Shown here one piece after another: positions 7,001-14,623 of a stretch of DNA of 28,443 nucleotides (the first letter of the stretch is position 1; every line of letters begins with the position of its first letter). The position numbers and the translations under genes are program-made. Location of the stretch: the IMG/VR virus record IMGVR_UViG_3300037264_006619, positions 1 through 28,443 of that record, one strand, 5' to 3'. The notes beneath the pieces are model-generated. The model worked only from the letters and a program-made list of their open reading frames with translations. It searched no databases and was not told where the DNA came from. Origin of the DNA: a virus.

Positions 7001-10000
7001 ATCCCAAGACCTCCGCGGCCGCGTCAGGGGTGACGCCCTCGCTCGCGTAGGTGCCAGGCACCAGCGCCGCCTCGCCGTAGCCGTCCACGACGGCCGCCTT
7101 GTCCAGTCGCAAGGGAGGCGGCTGGTCCGCCTGGGCCGGTTGCGTCAACGCGTCCAATGCCGCGTAGACGCGGTCCTGCGCCAATTCCCGCGCGACCTCG
7201 ACGCGCACCGCGGCGGCTTGCGCCTGCCACCAGGCCGTGCGCTCGCGCCGCAACTCCTGCATCGCCTCGCGCTGCACGCGGTCCTGCGCCTGGCCACTCT
7301 CCGCGCGCACATCCTCGAGGTAGGCCTGGAACTCGAGCACCGACATGCCCGCCTCTTCCGGCGTCGCGAAGATGGGCGCAATCGCCGCTTCTTGGATGGC
7401 CGCGTCAATCTCGGCTTGTGTGGCCACCATGCGGTCGAACGCCGCCGTGACTTCCGGCTGGAGCGGAAGCCCCGCAAAGGTCAATCGCTGGTAGACCTGA
7501 ATCATCCAGGTCCGCAGCCGCGCGAAGGCGTCGCGGAGCGCCGGGGTCGGCGCCGTCGCCTGCAGGAGGTAGGTCTCGTACAGCTCGGCGAAGGCTTCCT
7601 GTTGCGCGACCGTCAGCGACGTGCCGGGGGTGCCCCCAACGGCCGCCATGAACGTCCCGTAGTCCGCGACCATCTGCCGTTGGGTCTCGGTCAGCGTGGC
7701 CGGGTCGAGTGCGCGGAGGTCGGTGGTCACGACCCGGAGCATCTCGAGATACGCATGCCCGGTCTCGTGGAGAAACGTCGAGAGGTCGGCCTCCGACAAC
7801 AACGCGATGCGGAACTGAAGGTCGGCCCCGAAGGTGATCCGGCCACGCGGCCCCTGGAAGAGCGTGCGCGTGGTCGGGTCTACGGGGTCGAAGGCTGCGC
7901 GCGCGCCAAGGTCGCCCGCATTGCCTCGAGCTCCTCCGGCGACGTCTCCCGCCCGTTCAGGGCCTTGACCATCGCCGCCAGCTCCTCCGCGGTCGGCAGG
8001 CCCGCCCTCGGTGCCTGAATCCGGCGGGCGACCTTGCCATCTGGCGTCATGGACGTGTCCTTCTGGGTAGACAACGGTCACCTCCTTCTCGGCCCTCAAG
8101 TCGAAGACCGCAATCTGCTCGTGCGCAACGCCCAACGCGAGCGCCTCTTCTACCGTCTCCACGACTCGCACGATGTCGAGGAAGAACCGCCCGGTCTCCA
8201 CCTCGTGCCACCCCCCGAGATGGTTGCCAGGGATCTGCAACAGGGCGGCCTTCGCTGTGACGTAGTCGACGAACTGCGTGCCGGTCACCGCCGCGAAGTT
8301 GGCGAAGACTTGGGTGTCATCCCCGTACGTCGAAACCGAGAACCCGTCCGCAGCCAGCTGCCCCGCGACCGGGGCGTACGTGAACCCGCTCTTCTTCCCG
8401 CCCTCCGCTATGCGTCGGAGGATATCGTCGTATTCGACCCGCTGCGGCGCTTTGCCTTGCCCGGCTTGGACGCGGCCGGTGAGAACGCGAGCGCGTACAG
8501 GTCCAGCTCCGAGCCCGGTATTTCTCCGGGGAGGTCCGCTGGGATCGAGGCCACCACGTCCGCGGGCAACGGAAACGGCGGGCTGGAGGGGCTGAACATA
8601 GCCCGCACGTAGGCGCTCTTCGTCAAGGGCCACCCGTGGCGGCGTATGTAACCAAGCAGGCTCTGTGACCCCGCCGGCCAGTGTGAGTAGTCGCGCGTGG
8701 AACTCATCAGGGGTGATGTTACCAACTTGGTGGTCCTTCCACAAGGCCTTGACGGTCGCGGCCAGCTTCGCGCCCGTCGGGCCCCGCTTCTGCTCGGGGG
8801 CGAACAACCCGCGGGCGACCTCCCACGTCACCGACTGCACCTCACGCGGAAGCACCCCGAGCTCCGCCGCGAGCCGGAAGTGCATCTCCGCGTAGAGGGG
8901 ATTGGCGCCGCTCAATCCGAGCAAGTTGTCCGAGGGCCCGCCCATCACGAACATGACTTCGGGGGAGGCTTGCGAGAAGGGCTCGAGATGGGTCGCCGCC
9001 ACCGAGTGCGTGTCGATGGTGACCGCGTCAGGGTTCCACGGGTCAATGATGTTGTTGTAGAACGACCGCACCTTGTGCTCCGTCGAGAGCTGGTGCGAGA
9101 TGCTGTCCATGGACCCGTCGCGCAGCACGCTGATCGCGCCCGCGATGGCGTCGTACCCGCCCCACCCGACCTTAGCCTCGGCCCCCGCCTTGGTACGGGC
9201 GAAGTCCCCGTCCTCGCCTTCCGGCAGAATGACGCGATAGGACCGCGGCGCCGTGGTCTCGTCCAGTACCCGCAGCAAGCGCGCCTGGCCGTCCAGCGGG
9301 AGGGCACGCCGCGCGACGCCCACCCAATCCTTGCGGTTCTGTGCGACCTCCTGCTGCTGCGACCGCACCACGGCACGCGCCGCCCGGTCCTGCGCGGCGA
9401 GGTTCCCGCCCGCTGCCGCGACCCGGGCGCGCGCCTTCTTCACCAACCCTGGACGCGCCGTGTGTGCCTGCGCCACGATGACCTTGAAGAGGTCTGTCGT
9501 GAACACGGGGTTGTCGCGCTCGGCCGCAAAGTACTGCGTGAAGACGCGCCGGCCCAGGTCCACGTTCTTGAACCAGTCCATCTGCGGGCTGAGGATGGCC
9601 ACCACCGCAGCGGCCTGTTGGTCGGTGACCCCGTAGTCGTCGGCCAGGTCGTGCATGATGCGGTGCGCGCCGACATACCACGTCCGCGCGCGCTCGCGCA
9701 TCTCCTCCGACGCGAGATGCCACAGCCACCGGAGGTTCTCCACCCCCTGCTCGATGAACGCCTCGACTTGTCCCCGCGGGTCGGCCGCCCGCGCCGACGC
9801 CGGCAGCTGCGGGTAGGTGCGAATCGTCTCCATGTACCGCTCGAGAATCGGCGCGACCCGCGCCGTCCCTTGCCCCTGGAGCACGACCGAGAGGTCGGTA
9901 CGCTGCACCGTGCCCTCCGGCGCGGCCGGGGCCTCGACTGCCGTGACCTGGCGCGTGGATAACCGGGGGCGCCCATCAATCACCGATGCCGGACTCACCT

Positions 10001-12242
10001 CGAGCCGAGGGAGCCGCGGACCCGTGAACGTCGGCCGGTCGCCTTGGTAGAGCGTCTGGGCGCCCTCAGGAACGTCCTCCTCGACGGCAGGGGTGACCGG
10101 CGCGGGGGGGATGGGGACGCCGTCCTGGGGCACCGTCGCCGTGTCTGGGCCCACTGCGAGCGGGAACCGGGCGAACAGCGCCTCGGGGGTGGTCCCCATC
10201 CGCTGCGCCATGACCGTGTAAATTTGCGCCACGTTCGCCGCATACGCGCGCGACGCCGTGGTCGCCTCAACGCCCGCGCGGGCCGCCATCGCCAGGAACC
10301 CGCTGTCGCCCTGCAGCTGCTGCGCGAGCGGGCCGGCGATAGGCCCGAGCGTCTCCGCAGGACCAACCCCCTCCACCAGCGGGACCGCCTCGACCTCTTG
10401 CCGAAGGGCCAGGAGGGCCTGGGCCGTCTCCTGCAGTTGCTGGGCGCCTTCCGCGAGCTCACGCACGTTGTGGCCCAACGGGTCCACTTTCAACTCGTTG
10501 GCGAAGAACGCGTGATGCTCGGTGCCGGCGAGCTTGGCGGCGTAGGTCGCGGTTGGAATCACCAGGTCCGCCCCGGCGGCTTCGGCCTCGGCCAGCGCCT
10601 CAGGGTGGCCGGTCAACTCCGCCGCGATGAGGTCGGGGTGCACATCGCGGTCCGTCCAATACTGTCGGAAAGTATCCGTCGGGGCATGGAGCGACTCCAC
10701 GAGGGTGCCACGCGTCGCGGACGCGACGTAGGCCTCGAAGGCCGTCGGGGACCGCTTGGCGGTCTTGCTCTCAGTCGCGCCCTGCGCGAGCCCCTCGAAG
10801 AAGGCCTGCTGCTGCTGCGAGGCCGCGAACCGCGCGGCCTCACCCCGATAGGCCACCGCCGCGGTGCCCCCACCGAACGCCCCGCCACCCAGCGCCCCGG
10901 CGATCATCTCCTCTGGCAACCGCCGCACCACGTCCGCCAGCGAGAAGTCTTTCTGCTCGGTCGCGGCCGCCGCGAACAACTCTTCGACCACCGCCTGCGC
11001 GCCTTCGGTGATCGCCTCGGCTGGTGCGTCGCTCAGAATCGCCTTGCCCGTCGCCGTGATGAACTGGGGCTTCAGGGGCGCCACGAGCGCCCGCTGCGCG
11101 ATCTCCTCTGCGGTCTCGCGTCCGAATGCCCGCACCAGCCGTCCACCCCACCGCAGGCCGGTGACCATGTCCAGCGCGGCCACCGCGGTCCCGCCAAGGA
11201 AGACGAGGTTCGGCGCGACCGCCTCGGGGTCCGCAGCCTTGGTGGCCGACTGCACCGCGCCAATCCCGAACACCTCGCCCACGGTGAAGGCGCCAATCGC
11301 CGCCCCAATGCTCGCTTTGAACCCGAGGGCCGCCGCCCCCACCCCGCCCGCGGCGCCGGCCGCCACCATCGGGATGATGATCGGCCCCTGCTCGATGAGG
11401 GTCTCGGCCACGTACTTCGCCACCGACGCCGGGTCCGTCGGGTCCACATCCGCGAGCTGCATGTCGGGCCCGCGCCGCGCGCGTTCGACCGCGTTGCGCT
11501 CACGCCGTGTGCGCCCGCGTGTCACCAGCGCCTCGTGAAAATCATCCCCGAGCAAGCGGCCCTCGTCGGAGTCCATCAGCTCCGCGTTCCGTCGGCCACG
11601 CTCACCGACCCACTCCTCGAAGCCGCCCACGAGCTCGCCTACGGTATCGCTCGCACGCAGGAATGCGCCCATCATCCAGAAGTGGTCCTCCAGCTGGGTG
11701 AGCGTGTCGAGGTCATCCGCGGCGGCGCCGGAGGTTTCGTAGTCCGCGGCGATCCAGGCCGCCAGCTTCGGCGCCCGCGCGAGGAGGTCCGCGTACTCAC
11801 GCTGCTTGTCGACCGCGCGCACCGCCTCGAGGTTGCGCTCGACCACGGGCACCGGGGTGCCGCCGTGCCGCTTCGACAGTCGCTGCGCTTCGGCGCGCTT
11901 GTCTGGGGTGGTAGCTGCGTGGTCGCGGGCCGCCGACGCCACGTCAGGCCTCGGGAGGCGCGCGATGATGTCTCGGTAGGGGTTCGGGGCCGCCTTCCCC
12001 GTGATCGTGTCCACGTCGTCCACGTAGCGGTTCCAGTGGTCCGCCTGCTTGAACTGCGACGGCCAGTGCCCAGACGCATCGGGGGTCGAGCCCGCGCGAT
12101 ACGCGGCCCGGTAGTCGTAGGCGCCTGAATCTGGGTCAGGGTCGAGCTTCAGCGTCGTGGCGTGTCCCGCGAACCACTCGCGGAAATCCACCTCCTCGTC
12201 GTCGGTCCAATCAGGGGCCGTCCCCCACGCGGGCTGAGCCAC
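4065..12242 (-). CDS. Giant multi-module internal virion/ejection protein of polyvalent type with zincin peptidase
   Basis: The protein has 2725 residues, from a GTG at 12242 directly after the upstream TAA. Visible in order: charged helical N-terminus (1-270); hydrophobic Gly/Ala segments at 283-330, 343-362 and 446-466 (membrane insertion likely); helical region to 720; T-L-Y-Q-G at 730-734; a helical module (785-1200) with LSPQMDW and I-D-T-H at 1076-1079, resembling HhH-GPD glycosylase-type domains; an unrecognised alpha/beta module (1268-1392); a Gly-rich linker (1400-1450); T-L-F-Q-G at 1460-1464; a zincin with H1492-E1493-T-G-H1496 and candidate third ligand E1549, E1553 or E1556; long helical arms (1640-2130); and a C-terminal region with a hydrophobic segment at 2571-2597. 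It follows the two internal-protein genes, the place of the T7 gp16 gene, so ejection into the host is inferred. No lytic transglycosylase motif was seen. Similar domain mixtures are known as phage polyvalent proteins. Confidence 0.85.
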   Translation of the reverse strand: MAQPAWGTAPDWTDDEEVDFREWFAGHATTLKLDPDPDSGAYDYRAAYRAGSTPDASGHWPSQFKQADHWNRYVDDVDTITGKAAPNPYRDIIARLPRPDVASAARDHAATTPDKRAEAQRLSKRHGGTPVPVVERNLEAVRAVDKQREYADLLARAPKLAAWIAADYETSGAAADDLDTLTQLEDHFWMMGAFLRASDTVGELVGGFEEWVGERGRRNAELMDSDEGRLLGDDFHEALVTRGRTRRERNAVERARRGPDMQLADVDPTDPASVAKYVAETLIEQGPIIIPMVAAGAAGGVGAAALGFKASIGAAIGAFTVGEVFGIGAVQSATKAADPEAVAPNLVFLGGTAVAALDMVTGLRWGGRLVRAFGRETAEEIAQRALVAPLKPQFITATGKAILSDAPAEAITEGAQAVVEELFAAAATEQKDFSLADVVRRLPEEMIAGALGGGAFGGGTAAVAYRGEAARFAASQQQQAFFEGLAQGATESKTAKRSPTAFEAYVASATRGTLVESLHAPTDTFRQYWTDRDVHPDLIAAELTGHPEALAEAEAAGADLVIPTATYAAKLAGTEHHAFFANELKVDPLGHNVRELAEGAQQLQETAQALLALRQEVEAVPLVEGVGPAETLGPIAGPLAQQLQGDSGFLAMAARAGVEATTASRAYAANVAQIYTVMAQRMGTTPEALFARFPLAVGPDTATVPQDGVPIPPAPVTPAVEEDVPEGAQTLYQGDRPTFTGPRLPRLEVSPASVIDGRPRLSTRQVTAVEAPAAPEGTVQRTDLSVVLQGQGTARVAPILERYMETIRTYPQLPASARAADPRGQVEAFIEQGVENLRWLWHLASEEMRERARTWYVGAHRIMHDLADDYGVTDQQAAAVVAILSPQMDWFKNVDLGRRVFTQYFAAERDNPVFTTDLFKVIVAQAHTARPGLVKKARARVAAAGGNLAAQDRAARAVVRSQQQEVAQNRKDWVGVARRALPLDGQARLLRVLDETTAPRSYRVILPEGEDGDFARTKAGAEAKVGWGGYDAIAGAISVLRDGSMDSISHQLSTEHKVRSFYNNIIDPWNPDAVTIDTHSVAATHLEPFSQASPEVMFVMGGPSDNLLGLSGANPLYAEMHFRLAAELGVLPREVQSVTWEVARGLFAPEQKRGPTGAKLAATVKALWKDHQVGNITPDEFHARLLTLAGGVTEPAWLHTPPRVALDEERLRAGYVQPLQPAVSVARGRGGLDPSGPPRRNTGLGAGPVRARVLTGRVQAGQGKAPQRVEYDDILRRIAEGGKKSGFTYAPVAGQLAADGFSVSTYGDDTQVFANFAAVTGTQFVDYVTAKAALLQIPGNHLGGWHEVETGRFFLDIVRVVETVEEALALGVAHEQIAVFDLRAEKEVTVVYPEGHVHDARWQGRPPDSGTEGGPADRGGAGGDGQGPERAGDVAGGARGNAGDLGARAAFDPVDPTTRTLFQGPRGRITFGADLQFRIALLSEADLSTFLHETGHAYLEMLRVVTTDLRALDPATLTETQRQMVADYGTFMAAVGGTPGTSLTVAQQEAFAELYETYLLQATAPTPALRDAFARLRTWMIQVYQRLTFAGLPLQPEVTAAFDRMVATQAEIDAAIQEAAIAPIFATPEEAGMSVLEFQAYLEDVRAESGQAQDRVQREAMQELRRERTAWWQAQAAAVRVEVARELAQDRVYAALDALTQPAQADQPPPLRLDKAAVVDGYGEAALVPGTYASEGVTPDAAAEVLGFTSGDELLNALAQAVPFEEAVAADTAARMRALHGDILADGRLRGEARKAVQSTEGRTRVINAELRAFRRRARQAKAGIAAVQAEDVAGRRAVATAVRQGPTDQQVRAEADRIIGLAKIRDLRPDTYWAAARRSAKEASEAALAGHYERAVAKKEQQRLAVELYRAANDARDEATATARYARRFETVAVQQRLGTAGPSYLQQILAILDKYEFVPVSARTLASRASLVNWLEDRAAEELPTEHIDAATIEAARAVNYRELSRDELRQVRDTVRQIEHLSRLKNRLLASAEARSFLAQRDTVVTSLAAHAPTKAIRVDETASETRLRRLKAVFAAHTKVATYARILDGGQDGGALWEAFIRPLNRAADLEADRRRVEGARLKAILDAHYPGGGRGWGTRRHIPAAGVSLTKETVLSVALNWGAVENRQRVLHEYSPAQVEAILGTLEARDWAYVRDVWAFLESFWDEVAAHEERITGLPPTRVERVAVTTPFGTLEGGYYPLQYDPRRSAAAGRAVAVSDAKLGVQAAGASMMTRHGHTMARRANVGQPLKFDMDVLFSHVDQVLHDLTHRETLIDLSRLLRDEQIAAALFAVSGDSSVFDQFRGVLEDIRVGHLPSGNGGDAGATFLRTGVQVSSMGWAAWSAMQQPLGLFNGMHRVGTSWVLQGLGRWLRDSATMESTVGWIHERSPMMRNRSGTALPELNEVRSELQREDSWFNALVRTTTGGRLNSGHVLDTWLWHIGQAQRIADVPTWLGAYEKAMAGGNDEARAVALADQAVLDSQGGGQIKDLAQVQRGGPMARAFLMFYSYGSVMFNQTRALRAGSSGPLALAQFLWGLSLLYILPAMMEVVLSRAFGRTEDDDGLFAEFAGNVLSTAMNTMMWVRELNAVGQYLTGAEPSRTYGGPAFTRAIQLATPLAQQVVQGELDEGLWKALNRPAGILVGYPSSQIEKTVNGWVALRDGRTDNPGVLLVGPSREARR

Positions 12243-14060
12243 TTATCTCTTGCCTCGGTCATACTTCCCGGCTGCGGCGTCGCGATACACACGCTTGATC
12301 GTGCGCTCCACCACTGGCTTGCCGGCCTCGACCAAGCCCGCGATGATCCGCGACCGCTCAGCCGGCGGGACCACGATGCTATCAATGGACGGCGACACCA
12401 GTGGGGCCGCCTGCGGCGCGACGGGCACACCAGCCGCCGTCGCCGCATCCACTTCCCACGCGAGTTGTGGGCGCCTGGGCCCATCGAACCATCCGGCCCC
12501 GACAATCCCGACGGGCAGGAGCAACTTGTCAAGGATGGCCTCGTGCTCCTCGTCGGTGAGGTTGCGTTTCAGCTCGGCGCGCTTCGCCGCGGTCTCGCGC
12601 TCGACAGACTCATAGAACCGGTCCACCTCGGCGACATCGGCCGGCTTCTTCGACGCCGGGCTCAATGACTCCACCCCACGCAACGCCCGCTGCGTCATTT
12701 GATTCTGCCGGGTCACGTTCGACAGATACGAGATGTCCTCGGGACTCTTCTTCCCGCCCCGCAGCTGCGCCTGCAGCGTCTGCAGCTGGTCCATGTCGGT
12801 CTTGTCGAGCAGGTTGACGTAGTCGCGGTCGAGGTTCACCTGGTCCACGAACCGCTGGCGCTCCTCGGCGCTCCCGTGCGCCATCCGCAGCAGCTCGCCC
12901 CGCACGCGAATGTTCGTCTTCACGGCGACCGCACCGGTCACGCCTTTGTTGCGGTCACGATAATGCTCGAGCTGCGCCGCGGCCCCGGGCGACGTCAGCT
13001 TCTGCCACTCCGTCACGGGCACCTTCTGCCCCGTGTCGATCAATCGCTTGATGTTCGACGCCACCGCCCGCTGGCCATCTTGCTCGTCGCGTTCTATCAC
13101 GGCCTGCTCGTGTTCCAGACGCCGCACGATGTCGTCCTCGAGCTTGCCCTCGTACGACTCCTGCGCCGCGGCGCGCCATTCCGCCATCGGCCGCGTCGCC
13201 ATGACCTTCGCGACCGCCTCCTGGGCCTGCTTGTCCTCGGTGCCCGCCTTGAGTAACCTCGTCACCTTTTCCAACGCCGGCCCCGTGATGCGCGGCGGGC
13301 CATCGGGTGGATTCACCGCCGCCAGGAGCTCGCGCGCCGCGTCCACCTTCTCCTCGGCCACGAGCTGCTCAACGGCGCCGCCGTACGCCTCATTCCACAG
13401 CGCCTGCTTCGCGCGCGCGAGCGCCTCCGGCCCCATCCCCACGCGCGCCGCGTGCTTCACCAGCGTCTCTTCTGCGAGCGCCACATGCCCGGCGGACACG
13501 GTCGGGTCCGCGCCGATGTGCGCGACGGCAAGCGCCACACTGTTCTCGATGAGCGCCGTCGATTCTTTCGTGTCGAAGTCGCGCATCTCGCGCGCCACAT
13601 GCTGATAGACCGTCGAGTGGATGCCAATCGACCGTTGCAAGCGCACCTTTTGGAACGCGGCCTTTTGTCGAGGCGTGCCGAGCGTGCCCTCGATCTCACC
13701 GGCCACCTTGTCGAACTCCGTGGAGATGGTCTCCGGCAAGCCGAAGGCGGCCTGCCCTTTGGTGTTCAACGCGCCCGTCGTCGGCGCGTGCAACCGCTCC
13801 ATCTCCCAGACGGCGAGCCGGTTGGTCGCCGACATCACGCCAATCTCTTCGGCCTCTTCACGCGCGCGCTCGCGCTGGTCGAGAATGCGCGTGGCCGCGC
13901 CCGTAATGGCGCCCCCGACGTCCCCTAGGGCGCCGTACAGTTGGGCCTGTGCCCGCGCCACGCCGACGCCCGCAGAAGCCTCGGTCTCACTCGCGCGGCG
14001 ATACGCGCCCGGAAGCGGGTCGGTCAGTACGCGCCGTCGCAGCGTCGGAACTGTCGGCAT
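12243..14060 (-). CDS. Internal virion protein (gp15-position, helical)
   Basis: This 605-residue protein is almost entirely helical, rich in Ala, Glu, Arg and Gln, with heptad-like stretches such as RILDQRERAREEAEE near residue 60 and many charged helices to about residue 480. The C-terminal 100 residues are Pro/Ala/Val-rich, then basic. No catalytic motif or membrane segment is evident. It lies between a gp14-like protein and the giant ejection protein, the slot of gp15 in T7-like phages, whose product forms part of the internal core and of the DNA-ejection tube. ATG 14060 was chosen; a GTG directly upstream (14063) is an equal candidate, and AGGA lies 5-8 bases before them. The stop at 12243 abuts the next start. 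The role is inferred mainly from position and composition. Confidence 0.75.
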   Translation of the reverse strand: MPTVPTLRRRVLTDPLPGAYRRASETEASAGVGVARAQAQLYGALGDVGGAITGAATRILDQRERAREEAEEIGVMSATNRLAVWEMERLHAPTTGALNTKGQAAFGLPETISTEFDKVAGEIEGTLGTPRQKAAFQKVRLQRSIGIHSTVYQHVAREMRDFDTKESTALIENSVALAVAHIGADPTVSAGHVALAEETLVKHAARVGMGPEALARAKQALWNEAYGGAVEQLVAEEKVDAARELLAAVNPPDGPPRITGPALEKVTRLLKAGTEDKQAQEAVAKVMATRPMAEWRAAAQESYEGKLEDDIVRRLEHEQAVIERDEQDGQRAVASNIKRLIDTGQKVPVTEWQKLTSPGAAAQLEHYRDRNKGVTGAVAVKTNIRVRGELLRMAHGSAEERQRFVDQVNLDRDYVNLLDKTDMDQLQTLQAQLRGGKKSPEDISYLSNVTRQNQMTQRALRGVESLSPASKKPADVAEVDRFYESVERETAAKRAELKRNLTDEEHEAILDKLLLPVGIVGAGWFDGPRRPQLAWEVDAATAAGVPVAPQAAPLVSPSIDSIVVPPAERSRIIAGLVEAGKPVVERTIKRVYRDAAAGKYDRGKR

Positions 14061-14069
14061 CACTGTGTC

Positions 14070-14621
14070 CTATCGGTTCGGAGTCCCCCACCCGTAGCGC
14101 GTCGCCAACGTCGAGCCCTGATTCAACAACGACGCCGCGCCGCTCAAATAGGCGGCGGTGCCGGCGGCGTTCCCCGCCCGCTCGAACGCGACGCCTTCTT
14201 TGCGACTGATGCGTGCGCGCTCTCGCAGGTCCACCGCTTGCACCTGGTAGCCCCATGCCTCGCGCGCCGCGTTCGTCCGAATGGTCAACGCGTCGAGCTC
14301 GCCCAGAAACGCCGCGTCGGCCTGCACATCCGCCGCCGACCCCGACGACACGTCGATGTTGGCGCCCGCGAACCCCGCCCGCTGCGCGCCCACGACACCG
14401 CGCACCTGCGCGCGGAACCGGCCCTCCTGTTCCACGCCACGCTCGACCGCGTCCTGCGCCTGCAACTGCGATACGGCCGCGTTGTATTCGCTCAGCGTCG
14501 CGCTGCCCTCCGCGACCGCCCGTTGAGCCTTCCCTGCGGCCTTCGCGGCTTTGCCCTGCTTGTACGACGAGTAGGCCGAGAGGGCCATCCCGGCGATGAG
14601 CATTCCTGTCACGACGCCCAT
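14070..14621 (-). CDS. Internal virion protein, T7 gp14-like
   Basis: This 183-residue protein opens with a short hydrophobic helix (VVTGMLIAGMALSAYSSY), then a Lys/Ala helix (KQGKAAKAAGKAQ), a long Gln/Glu/Ala helix and a Ser/Gly turn (GANIDVSSGSAADV). It ends with a second Ala/Gly-rich helix and a short basic tail. This plan, an N-terminal membrane-seeking helix plus long amphipathic helices, is that of the T7 gp14-type core protein. On infection that protein is ejected and inserts in the outer membrane. It is the first of three consecutive ejectosome genes here. It starts 3 bases after the tail tubular protein B stop. The fold and role are well supported by position and layout; sequence similarity to T7 itself is probably low. 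Confidence 0.75.
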   Translation of the reverse strand: MGVVTGMLIAGMALSAYSSYKQGKAAKAAGKAQRAVAEGSATLSEYNAAVSQLQAQDAVERGVEQEGRFRAQVRGVVGAQRAGFAGANIDVSSGSAADVQADAAFLGELDALTIRTNAAREAWGYQVQAVDLRERARISRKEGVAFERAGNAAGTAAYLSGAASLLNQGSTLATRYGWGTPNR

Positions 14622-14623
14622 AG

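Noticed and set aside
10044-12128. Plus-strand open frame of 694 codons opposite the giant gene (others at 4779-6338, 6693-8018, 18975-20426 and 20484-22133)
   Set aside because: It is Arg/His/Gly/Pro-rich, as expected of the antisense of a GC-rich gene with biased third positions. There is no recognisable domain, no ribosome-binding site and no packing with neighbours, and a well-supported gene lies opposite.
4065-12242. Lytic transglycosylase or N4-type virion RNA polymerase in the giant protein
   Set aside because: I could not find an E-S-x-F-x-x-x-A-x-S-x-x-G-A type transglycosylase signature or T7-family polymerase motifs. Only the peptidase and glycosylase-like blocks have usable motifs.
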